From NCBI GenBank assembly GCA_026197075.1, contig JAPHQV010000054.1, positions 1 to 39,939 of the forward strand: a stretch of DNA of 39,939 nt, written 5' to 3'. The position numbers and the translations under genes were made by a program. Shown one piece after another: positions 15,999 to 23,417 of the stretch (position 1 is the stretch's first letter; each line of letters starts with the position of its first letter). The notes below the pieces were generated by a model. The model was given only the letters and a program-made list of their open reading frames with translations. It searched no databases and was not told the DNA's origin. This DNA is from Gammaproteobacteria bacterium (GTDB lineage Bacteria > Pseudomonadota > Gammaproteobacteria > DSM-19610).

Positions 15999-16012
15999 GG
16001 GAATGAATTCCC
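15999..16012. terminator. Short hairpin between convergent genes
   Basis: GGGAA-TGAA-TTCCC (15999-16012) lies in the 28-bp gap between the AI-2E gene and the Mur-like operon. The stem is only 5 bp and has no T run, so its function as a terminator is uncertain. Confidence 0.25.
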
Positions 16013-16023
16013 GCTACCGAATA

Positions 16024-17367
16024 CTATACACAAGAGCCCGGTGGCGACATGAGGCCCTCAAGGCTGGGGTTCCAGGAAAAACCAAGCTCTGGGCAATTAT
16101 CACAGCCTGTTTGTTTCTGGCAGATATCCAGCGTGCATTTCACGTCGCCGATGAGTCCCAAGTAGATACGTGGCAGGTGGTGGCTCATGATCCCCTTGAT
16201 CATCATCAGGTCGCCGTCGTGTAAATGGGTCTTGAGGAAAGCGGTCGTCTCTGCCGTGGTTGCGAAGGCATGACTATGCGCGGCATCGAAGCCTGCGGCG
16301 AGCGCCGCCTTGTGTGCACGCTGGGCGACGGGGCCGACAAAGACCGCCACATCGGCGCAACGCATGACCATCTGCCCCATGGCCTTTGCGCGCGCCGGGG
16401 TGCGCAGGTTTGAGTCGGAGAAGTCGCTGATAACGAGGATCTTGCGCTTGGCATGTGCTTCTTCCATGAACTTCAGCGAGACCTCGAAGGAGTCGAGCTG
16501 TCCGTGGCTATCCTCGCGAATAATGGTTGCGCCATAGGCCGGCAAATATACCGGTTGCATCCGCGACCAGAATGGCTCGATGGATCGGATGGTATCGATG
16601 GCATCGTGGAGTTCCACGCCGCACTGGCTGGTGGTGGCCAGTGCGGCCAGCACGGTCGGGGTCCAGTGGGTGCCGAGCAGCCGCGTCTGTACTTCGTGGG
16701 TCTCTCCCTGCGCGGTAATGGTGAGCTTGAGGCGTTCCGGCCATCTGGATTCTGCCTTGAGCAAGTGATAATCAACCGGCTCGGTTTCGCCAAAGCGGAT
16801 GATGCGGGTTTTTGCCGGTACGGCAGCAATGGTGAGCTGGGCGTTATCCTGGTTGATGATGGCGCAGCCACCGGGGCGCATGTGCCTCAGCAGTTGGGAT
16901 TTTTCCTGCGCGACGGCCTCCGGGGTCGGGAATGACAGGGTATGGGAACGTTTCACGTTGGTGATCACCACAATGTCGGGCTTGATGAACTTTGCCGCGG
17001 ATTCCATGTTGCCGGGCTTTTCGGCGCCCACCTCGAGGACCGCGAATCGGTGCCATGGCCTGGTGCGCAGGATGGCCATTTCCGGGCCCTTGAACTTGCG
17101 GTGATTCCAGTTGCCGATGGTCTTGCTGACGGCATACTTGCGCGCCAGGATGTCGGCGATGAATTCCTTGGTGGTGGTCTTGCCGAAGCTGCCCGTGATG
17201 GTGATGAAGGTGGTGTTGAACAAGAGCCGCCGCCAGAGGTACGCGGCTGAAATGATCAGCTGGTTTCTGAGGGTAGTGGTAATCAGCCGGCCGCTGTTCC
17301 TGCCACGCAATATCCAGTAGATATTCTTGATTCCAAGGATGATTTTTTGTGGCATTGCCTGCTTCAT
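16024..17367 (-). CDS. MurF-like Mur ligase without the UDP-MurNAc domain (copy 2)
   Basis: A 447-residue ATP-dependent ligase of the Mur family. The P-loop TGSFGKTTTKEF is at about residues 58-69, some 50 earlier than in MurF, so the UDP-sugar-binding N-domain is missing. Instead there is a basic, partly hydrophobic segment (LRNQLIISAAYLWRRLLFN). The central ATPase domain (AVLEVGAEKPGNM, NVKRSHTLSFPT) and the C-terminal ligase domain (SRMQPVYLP, ILVISDFSDSN) are present. The tail carries a four-cysteine cluster (CTLDICQKQTGCDNCP), perhaps a metal site. It follows its paralogue by two bases in one operon. The substrate is unknown: an acid joined to an amine by an ADP-forming step, not necessarily peptidoglycan. 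Confidence 0.82.
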   Translation of the reverse strand: MKQAMPQKIILGIKNIYWILRGRNSGRLITTTLRNQLIISAAYLWRRLLFNTTFITITGSFGKTTTKEFIADILARKYAVSKTIGNWNHRKFKGPEMAILRTRPWHRFAVLEVGAEKPGNMESAAKFIKPDIVVITNVKRSHTLSFPTPEAVAQEKSQLLRHMRPGGCAIINQDNAQLTIAAVPAKTRIIRFGETEPVDYHLLKAESRWPERLKLTITAQGETHEVQTRLLGTHWTPTVLAALATTSQCGVELHDAIDTIRSIEPFWSRMQPVYLPAYGATIIREDSHGQLDSFEVSLKFMEEAHAKRKILVISDFSDSNLRTPARAKAMGQMVMRCADVAVFVGPVAQRAHKAALAAGFDAAHSHAFATTAETTAFLKTHLHDGDLMMIKGIMSHHLPRIYLGLIGDVKCTLDICQKQTGCDNCPELGFSWNPSLEGLMSPPGSCV

Positions 17368-17369
17368 CC

Positions 17370-18698
17370 CTAGACCGATGAGCCTGGCGCTGCGCGGAAG
17401 GGAGCCATGTCATGCGTCCATTCAAAGCCAAGGTCGGGGCACCGGTCGCACAGGATCTGTTTCGAACAGGACGGTAATGAGCAGGTCACCTCCCCGAGCA
17501 AGCCGAGGTAGACCCTGGACAGGTGATGGTTCGCTTGTCCCTTGATCAGCACCAGGTCACCTTCGCGTAATTCCTTCTTCAGGAAGTCGATCGCATCGGA
17601 AAGATTGAAAAAGTCATGGACAGATTCAGGGTCCATGCCGGCTTCGATCGCGCTTTGTGTGGAGCGATCCGCATAATCGCCAACGAACACCGCGTGATCT
17701 GCGTGCGTCGCCGCGATCTTCCCCAGGTAGTTGGCGCGGCTACGCAGTTTTTTCCTGGAGTCGGAGAAGTCGCTGAATACCACGATCTTGCGCGTGGCTT
17801 CGGCATCTTGCAGGAATTGCAAGGCAACCTCGAAGGTGTCGATGGAACCATTCCAGTCATCACGGATGATGGTCGCCTTGTTGGGCAGGGTGATTGGCTG
17901 CATTCTCGCCCAGAAGGGCTCGATGGTGCGGATGGCCTTGATTGCATCAGGAATGCTGATGCCGCACTCATGCGCGGCCGCCAGGGATGCCATGATGGTA
18001 TTGCTCCAATGCGTGCCGATCAGGCGTGTTTCGACCTTGTAGTGGTTGTTGTTGTGGGAAACGGCAAGTGTAAGGCGTTCAGGCCATCTGGATGTGGCAT
18101 TCAGCATGCGGAATTCGGCCTGCTCGTGGGTGCCAAAGCTGATTATCCTGGCCTTGGTGACAGCGGCCATGGCTGCCACATGGTTATTGTCATTATTGAG
18201 GACCGCGCAGTCGCCTTTGTCCAGCGCCTTTACCAGCTGTGATTTCTCCTCGGCGATGGACTCGAGCGATTTGAAGACATTGGTGTGACAATGCTTGATG
18301 TCGAGCACGACCGCCATGTCCGGTTTGAGGAACCTGGCCGCGGAGGCCATGTCGCCGGGCTTTTCGATACCCAGCTCGACGACGGCATATCGATGCCAGG
18401 GGCGTGTTTTCAGTATGGTTTCTTCGAGCCCCTTGAAGCGCCGCAGGTTTGCGTTGCCGGGCGTCTTCATGACGGGGTAGTGCTGCGCGAGGATATCGGA
18501 CAGGAATTCCTTGGTGGTGGTTTTGCCGACGCTGCCGGTGATGGCGATAAAAGTGGTGTTGAATAGCAGCCGGCGCCAGAGATAGGCGGTTGCAATCAAT
18601 AGCTGCTTGCGCAGGTAGGCGGATACAGCCCGCGTGCTGTTATTCCCCCTTGCGAACCAGTAGATGTTTTTGAGTTGTTGTATTTTTCTTGTGAGCAT
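17370..18698 (-). CDS. MurF-like Mur ligase without the UDP-MurNAc domain (copy 1)
   Basis: A 442-residue paralogue of the following gene, alike along its whole length (shared: KNIYW at the start, AYLWRRLLFNTTFI, GKTTTKEF, TRPWHR, RWPERL, FWARMQP / FWSRMQP, a C-terminal cysteine cluster CSLPSCSKQILCDRCP). The P-loop is TGSVGKTTTKEF near residue 56, so it too lacks the N-terminal UDP-MurNAc domain. It is the promoter-proximal gene of the pair. A tandem duplication kept with both P-loops intact suggests two successive or alternative ligations in one pathway, or a heteromeric enzyme (inference). No other dcw-cluster gene is nearby, which argues against a normal MurF. Confidence 0.82.
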   Translation of the reverse strand: MLTRKIQQLKNIYWFARGNNSTRAVSAYLRKQLLIATAYLWRRLLFNTTFIAITGSVGKTTTKEFLSDILAQHYPVMKTPGNANLRRFKGLEETILKTRPWHRYAVVELGIEKPGDMASAARFLKPDMAVVLDIKHCHTNVFKSLESIAEEKSQLVKALDKGDCAVLNNDNNHVAAMAAVTKARIISFGTHEQAEFRMLNATSRWPERLTLAVSHNNNHYKVETRLIGTHWSNTIMASLAAAHECGISIPDAIKAIRTIEPFWARMQPITLPNKATIIRDDWNGSIDTFEVALQFLQDAEATRKIVVFSDFSDSRKKLRSRANYLGKIAATHADHAVFVGDYADRSTQSAIEAGMDPESVHDFFNLSDAIDFLKKELREGDLVLIKGQANHHLSRVYLGLLGEVTCSLPSCSKQILCDRCPDLGFEWTHDMAPFRAAPGSSV

Positions 18699-18826
18699 AA
18701 GGAGGTCGTTGCCTCATTCATCAACGGATGTGCTGATTATCCCATTGTTGTGGATCGACGTTCTCGCAAGCGTAGTTTATCGCATAAGACGTTGATACAT
18801 AATATATTGATTGGCGGTCTGTTGCG

Positions 18827-18866
18827 CTGACCGACATCCGATCGAGGGTGTATACTGCTTATACAC
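18827..18866 (+). promoter_or_regulatory. Candidate promoter with palindrome before the L,D-transpeptidase
   Basis: CTGACC (18827-18832) and TATACT (18851-18856) are 18 bp apart. The -10 is embedded in the inverted repeat GTGTATA-ctgct-TATACAC (18848-18866), a possible operator. The GTG start follows at 18888. Confidence 0.4.
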
Positions 18867-18887
18867 GCAGCAGTCAGTGCCTCTCTT

Positions 18888-20552
18888 GTGACCTCCACTC
18901 CACGATACCACGTAAGCCTGTTCCTGTTGTCCCTCAGCCTGCTGGGTGGCTGTGGTTCTCCCGGTGTAGTGCCGCTGGAAGCGCCCGCCGCACCCGCCGT
19001 GGCAACGGCCCCCATCCCATTGCACGAGGAAATCCAGCGTCTGCTGGAACAGGCCGCTGCGGGGGTGCCCTGCTGCGCACTGGACTGGTCGCGCCAGGAG
19101 CGCTTCTATGAACAGCAGGCCTACCTGCCGGTGTGGTGGAATCCTCTGACCGGACAGCGCAAGCCGGCCGCCGATGATCTGCTGGAGATTCTGGCGCAAA
19201 GCCCGCGTCACGGACTGGATCCGGCCGATTACCATGTGGACACCCTGCGTGCGTATTGGTCCGTGAGCGAGCCGGCGGGTATCGCCATGCGCGACCTGTT
19301 GCTCACCGATGCCTTTCTTGCTTATGCGCGCCATCTGCACAGCGGTCGGCATGCGCCGCGTGCATTGGATCCCGGCTGGCGCATCGAACGCCAGCCACTG
19401 GATGCCGGTGAGTTGTTGCGCCGTGTGGTGGACGGTGCCGACTTTCGTGCACAGGTCGAACGCCTGGCGCCTCTGCACAGCGGCTACCATCGCCTGCAAG
19501 TCAGCCTGCAGCAATATCAACAGCTCGCGGCGGCTTCCCCCTGGCCGCTGGTCGTCGGCGGGCCTTTGCTGCGTCCGGGTGAACGGGATATTCGGGTGCG
19601 CGACCTGCGCGAGCGGCTGCGCCTGGAAGGCTATTCCGTGGGCGAGGGATATGATGACTTTCTCTACGATGCGGACCTGGAGGCGGGCGTGAAGCAGTTC
19701 CAGCTACGGCATGGCCTGAAGGTCGACGGGGTGCTGGGCGCGGGTACGGTGGCCGCGTTGAACGTCAGACCGGAGCAGCGTATCTGGCAGATCCTGCTCA
19801 ACATGGAGCGCTGGCGCTGGCTGCCGCGTGATCTGGGTGAGCACTACCTGATGGTGAACATGGCGGGCTTCAATCTGCGGGCCGTGGAGCAGGATCGTAC
19901 CCGGCTCGACATGCGGGTGATCATCGGCACGGCCTACCGTTCCACGCCGGCCTTCATCGGGCGGCTCAACCACCTGGTGGTGAACCCGGAGTGGAACGTG
20001 CCGAAGACCATCCTGCGCGAGGACATCGTTCCCCGCCAGCGTGAGAACCCGGATTACCTGGCGAGCCAGCGTATCCAGGTGCTGGATGGATGGCAGCCCG
20101 GTGCGGAGGAGATCGACCCCGCGGCTGTCGATTGGCAGGCCATCGATCCCACGCGCTTTCCCTATCGCCTGCGCCAGAAGCCGGGCCCCACCAACAGCCT
20201 GGGCCGCGTGAAGTTCATGCTGCCCAACGAATACGACATCTATCTACACGACACACCCAACCGACAGCTGTTCGCGGAAACGGTGCGCACCTTCAGTTCC
20301 GGTTGCATTCGCGTGGAGCAGCCGCTGGAACTGGCCGAGTACCTGTTGGCCAGTGGCGGAAAATGGGATACGGAGCAACTGCGTGCGCTGATCGAGAGCG
20401 GTGTCACGCGTACCATCCTCCTGCCGGAGGTCATCCCGGTCTACATCCTCTATTGGACGGCCTGGGTCGACGACGAGGGTCGGACCCACTTCGTGGATGA
20501 TATCTATGGCCTGGACCGGAGCATGCTGGGGGATAGCGCAAGCCCGCGTTGA
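18888..20552 (+). CDS. ldtD: LdtD/YcbB-type L,D-transpeptidase, lipoprotein
   Basis: A 554-residue periplasmic enzyme that forms 3-3 cross-links in peptidoglycan. The signal peptide ends in a lipobox (LSLLGGC), so it is probably a lipoprotein, unlike E. coli LdtD. Then follow the YcbB scaffold domain, a peptidoglycan-binding domain (VRDLRERLRLEGY, FQLRHGLKVDGVLGAGTVAALN) and the YkuD catalytic domain: strand LNHLVVNPEWNVPKTI, the conserved YLHDTPNRQLF and the active-site motif FSSGCIRVE with the catalytic cysteine. The length is close to E. coli LdtD (about 615). The start is GTG with no clear ribosome binding site. A MepK-type endopeptidase, which cuts the bonds this enzyme makes, lies 2 kb away, separated by an opposite-strand SulP gene. 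Confidence 0.92.
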   Translation: MTSTPRYHVSLFLLSLSLLGGCGSPGVVPLEAPAAPAVATAPIPLHEEIQRLLEQAAAGVPCCALDWSRQERFYEQQAYLPVWWNPLTGQRKPAADDLLEILAQSPRHGLDPADYHVDTLRAYWSVSEPAGIAMRDLLLTDAFLAYARHLHSGRHAPRALDPGWRIERQPLDAGELLRRVVDGADFRAQVERLAPLHSGYHRLQVSLQQYQQLAAASPWPLVVGGPLLRPGERDIRVRDLRERLRLEGYSVGEGYDDFLYDADLEAGVKQFQLRHGLKVDGVLGAGTVAALNVRPEQRIWQILLNMERWRWLPRDLGEHYLMVNMAGFNLRAVEQDRTRLDMRVIIGTAYRSTPAFIGRLNHLVVNPEWNVPKTILREDIVPRQRENPDYLASQRIQVLDGWQPGAEEIDPAAVDWQAIDPTRFPYRLRQKPGPTNSLGRVKFMLPNEYDIYLHDTPNRQLFAETVRTFSSGCIRVEQPLELAEYLLASGGKWDTEQLRALIESGVTRTILLPEVIPVYILYWTAWVDDEGRTHFVDDIYGLDRSMLGDSASPR

Positions 20553-20559
20553 TGAGCGG

Positions 20560-22365
20560 TTATTCCCGGTCCTGGCGTGGTGTTCCGTCGGGCAGGATGA
20601 CATGGCATTCATGGAAGATACGTGCCGTGCAGGCGCGGCAGATCTCGCTGTCCAGTCGCGAGTAGATCGCCTGGATGGCCGCACCCTTGTGGCGGAAAAT
20701 CTGTCCCTCCCCGATGGCGTCGACCTTGCCGCTGCGGCGCAGCATTTCGCACAGGTCCGGCTGCACGCCCACCAGGTACAGGCCCCCGCCCATCTTCTGC
20801 CTGCGCAAGGCTTCCTTGGCCAGCAGTTCCGCACCCGAGAGGTCGATCATGCCGATGGCGCGCGCGCTCAGCAGCAGGTGTTTCTTCTGTGGGTCGGCTT
20901 CGTCAATATTGCGGAAGTGCTGCTGGATGTACTCGACGGCGCCGAAGAAGATCGAGCCTTCCACGCGCAGTATGGTCATTTGCGGGCAGGAGGGGTTTTC
21001 ACTGCTGGTTGGTGCGAACTTGCGGCGCGGGTTGTCGCGGTTGGCGGCAATGGGTACCAGTTCGCGGATCGAAGGCCGCGAGGTGCGATACAGGTAGAAC
21101 AGCAGCGATACCAGGATACCGAGGAAGATACCCTTTTCCAGGTCGACCAGGGTACCGAAGAAGGTGAGCGCGAGCACGATGCGCTCGCGCTTGTGGAGCC
21201 GGATGATTTCTCCGATGTGATGGAAGTCGATCAGGTTCCAGGCCACGATGAACAGGATGGCCGCCATCGAGGCCACTGGCAGGTAGGCCGCGAGCGGCGC
21301 CACCAGCAGCACGATGACCAGCAGGAACACCGCCGAAAGCGCGGCGGCGAGCGGCGTCCTGGCACCCGAGGTGTAGTTGACCGCGCTGCGGTTGAAGGAG
21401 CCGCTGCCGGCATAGCTGGAGAAGAAGCTTCCGGTCATGTTGGCCAGCCCCTGGCCGACGAATTCCTGGCTGCTGTCGATGCGCTGGTCGGACAGTGCGG
21501 CAATGGAACGGGCGATGGCGACCGCCTCGGTGAGGGCCAGGATTGCGATGACCATGGCGGGAAACAGGGTCTGCTTGATGGCGGTAAGGGAAAAATCCGG
21601 CAATGACAGGGGCGGGAACGAGGCCACCAGCGCGCCCACGGTGCGGATGCCGGTGGTCTCGGCCCCGTACAGCTCGTTGATGATGGCGGCCGCGACGCCG
21701 CCCACCACCATGGCGACGATCATGTAGGGCAGTTTCGTTATATAGCGCCGGGCGAGCAGGCCTGCTGCCAGCGTGATCAGGCCCACCGCCATCACCCAGG
21801 GCTGGATGTCCGGGATGTGCGAGCCGAACTGGATGAGCACCTCGTGGAAGTGGGCGCCGCGCGGCATGTCGATGCCGAAGAAATTCTTGATCTGGCTGGC
21901 CGCGATGAGAATGGCCGCGCCGGCGGTGAAACCGATGATGACCGTGTGGGAGATGAAATTGACCAGCGTGCCCAGGCGCGCCAGGCCCATGGCCAGCTGG
22001 ATCAGCCCGGCCAGGAAGGTAAGGGTGAGCACCAGGCCGATGAATTGCGGGCTGCCGGGCTCGGCCAGCGGACTGATGGAGGCGAACACGACGATCGAGA
22101 TCGCCGTCGTGGGACCCGACACCAGGTGCCAGCTCGACCCCCAGAGCGCGGCCACGATGGCCGGCACCATGGCCGCATAGAGACCGTATTCCGGGGGCAG
22201 CCCGGCGATGGTGGCAAAGGCCACCGCCTGGGGCAGCACGATGAGGGCACCGCTGAACGCCGCGACTGCATCCGTCCTGAGGGTGCGCGGCGAGACCTTG
22301 GGCCACCAGCGCAAAAAGGGCAGCAGACGATAGAGCCAGAGCGGGCAGGCTTTGAGATCTATCAT
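20560..22365 (-). CDS. SulP family anion transporter with STAS domain
   Basis: A 601-residue inner-membrane protein. The first 440 residues form the multi-helix SulP core, with family features such as ALIVLPQAVAFATIAGLPPEYGLY (in parts), SGPTTAISIVVF and GQGLANMTGSFFSSYAGSGSFNRSAVN. The C-terminal STAS domain contains the signature MIDLSGAELL. About 40 residues beyond the STAS end include RLDSEICRACTARIFHECH, with three cysteines. The substrate may be sulfate, bicarbonate or a dicarboxylate. GGGAG five bases upstream selects the ATG at 22365 over one at 22413. The 3' end is seven bases from the end of the L,D-transpeptidase gene. Confidence 0.93.
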   Translation of the reverse strand: MIDLKACPLWLYRLLPFLRWWPKVSPRTLRTDAVAAFSGALIVLPQAVAFATIAGLPPEYGLYAAMVPAIVAALWGSSWHLVSGPTTAISIVVFASISPLAEPGSPQFIGLVLTLTFLAGLIQLAMGLARLGTLVNFISHTVIIGFTAGAAILIAASQIKNFFGIDMPRGAHFHEVLIQFGSHIPDIQPWVMAVGLITLAAGLLARRYITKLPYMIVAMVVGGVAAAIINELYGAETTGIRTVGALVASFPPLSLPDFSLTAIKQTLFPAMVIAILALTEAVAIARSIAALSDQRIDSSQEFVGQGLANMTGSFFSSYAGSGSFNRSAVNYTSGARTPLAAALSAVFLLVIVLLVAPLAAYLPVASMAAILFIVAWNLIDFHHIGEIIRLHKRERIVLALTFFGTLVDLEKGIFLGILVSLLFYLYRTSRPSIRELVPIAANRDNPRRKFAPTSSENPSCPQMTILRVEGSIFFGAVEYIQQHFRNIDEADPQKKHLLLSARAIGMIDLSGAELLAKEALRRQKMGGGLYLVGVQPDLCEMLRRSGKVDAIGEGQIFRHKGAAIQAIYSRLDSEICRACTARIFHECHVILPDGTPRQDRE

Positions 22366-22413
22366 GGTGGCTCCCTGGGCAGAACGGCGGCTGGTACTAT
22401 AACGCACTTGCAT

Positions 22414-22487
22414 ATCAGTGAGTTATGATTCTCATGCGTTTGATCCGATGGGTGGGTCGCACCACCACATATCAATAACTTACTGAT
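22414..22487. promoter_or_regulatory. Nested inverted repeats in the sulP-mepK divergent region
   Basis: ATCAGTGAGTTATGAT (22414-22429) and ATCAATAACTTACTGAT (22471-22487) are inverted copies with one mismatch and one inserted base. Between them lies a smaller hairpin, GGTGG-gtcgca-CCACC (22451-22466). The symmetry in a divergent intergenic region suggests an operator or a structured leader. A TATACT at 22528-22533 is a possible -10 for the mepK-like gene. Confidence 0.4.
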
Positions 22488-22586
22488 TTTGTGAACTGTT
22501 TCACCGGCATTCGCGGCCGGCAACCGGTATACTGCCCGGCAGTTGACTGGCACGCATGATGCCTGCCTGAACAGGGACTGTAACGG

Positions 22587-23141
22587 ATGGATTGTAGTAT
22601 GAGTATCTTGTTGAAAAGACGTGAATTATTGAAAGGCTGCCTGGGCCTGGGCGCCATCCTGGCGGCACCTTCCGTCCTGGCCGGCGCCATTTCCCCGGCG
22701 CAGCGCAGCCTGGCGCTGCGCAACCTGCACACCGGCGAACGGGCCGCCGTCACCTATTGGGCCGATGGCGACTATGTCAGCGATGAGCTGCTGTCCGTCA
22801 ACCAGGTGCTGCGTGACCATCGCAGTGGCGAGGTCTATCCCATCGATGCCAGCCTGCTGGACCAGCTTTACCTGCTGCAGCACAAGCTGGGCACCGACCG
22901 CGCCTTCCATGTGATCTCCGGCTACCGCTCCCCGGCCAGTAATGCAAAGCTCAGTGCCAACAGCAATGGTGTCGCCAAGCGCAGCCTGCACATGCAGGGC
23001 CGGGCGATCGACATCCGCCTGCCCGGGGTGAAGCTGGCTCACCTGCGCCAGGCGGCGCTGGACCTGAAGGCCGGCGGCGTGGGCTATTACCCCAAATCCG
23101 ATTTCATCCATATCGACACCGGCCGGGTACGCTTCTGGTAA
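22587..23141 (+). CDS. mepK: MepK/YcbK-type murein endopeptidase (DUF882, M15 fold)
   Basis: A 184-residue exported protein. The N-terminus has a Tat-type signal (KRRELLKGCLGLGAILAAPSVLAG). The catalytic domain carries the M15/DUF882 zinc motifs: ISGYRSPASN, SLHMQGRAIDIRLPG (the H and D are metal ligands) and the C-terminal FIHIDTGRVRFW with H as the third ligand. E. coli MepK cuts the 3-3 cross-links made by L,D-transpeptidases and is encoded beside ldtD; the same association is seen here. The start may be 22587 or the ATG at 22599; neither has a strong ribosome binding site. Confidence 0.92.
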   Translation: MDCSMSILLKRRELLKGCLGLGAILAAPSVLAGAISPAQRSLALRNLHTGERAAVTYWADGDYVSDELLSVNQVLRDHRSGEVYPIDASLLDQLYLLQHKLGTDRAFHVISGYRSPASNAKLSANSNGVAKRSLHMQGRAIDIRLPGVKLAHLRQAALDLKAGGVGYYPKSDFIHIDTGRVRFW

Positions 23142-23149
23142 ACCTCGTC

Positions 23150-23302
23150 ATTCCGGTGAATGCCGGAATCCAGTGGTATTCCAGACATGGATTCCGGCAT
23201 TCGCCGGAATGACGGGTAGTGGCGCAGGCCTGCAATTCCCGTCATGCCGGCGCAGGCCGGCATCCAGGTTTTGGGTTTATGGATTCCCGCCTTCCCGGGA
23301 AT
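23150..23302. repeat. Cluster of four REP hairpins
   Basis: Four inverted repeats follow the mepK-like gene: 23150-23169 (ATTCCGG stem), 23191-23210 (ATTCCGGC stem, as at 7206), 23244-23263 (ATGCCGG stem) and 23283-23302 (ATTCCCG stem). Spacing is 20-33 bp and the flanks (GTCATTCC or GGAATGACGGG) show alternating orientation. Stem changes are compensated on the other arm, so the fold is conserved rather than the sequence. The 276-bp gap before the next gene holds little else. Confidence 0.88.
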
Positions 23303-23417
23303 GACGGGTAAGCGCCGCCCCTGAATGACGAGCGGAACGCCTTCCATGTACTACCCTTGAGTTTGTGTGCCGGCGCGTGATCTTTGGATTGCGAGCCGCT
23401 ATCGTTGGGGTCACTGC

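Noticed and set aside
23150-23302. CRISPR array
   Set aside because: The units are self-complementary REP hairpins in alternating orientation with variable stems, not identical direct repeats with unique spacers, and no cas gene is nearby.
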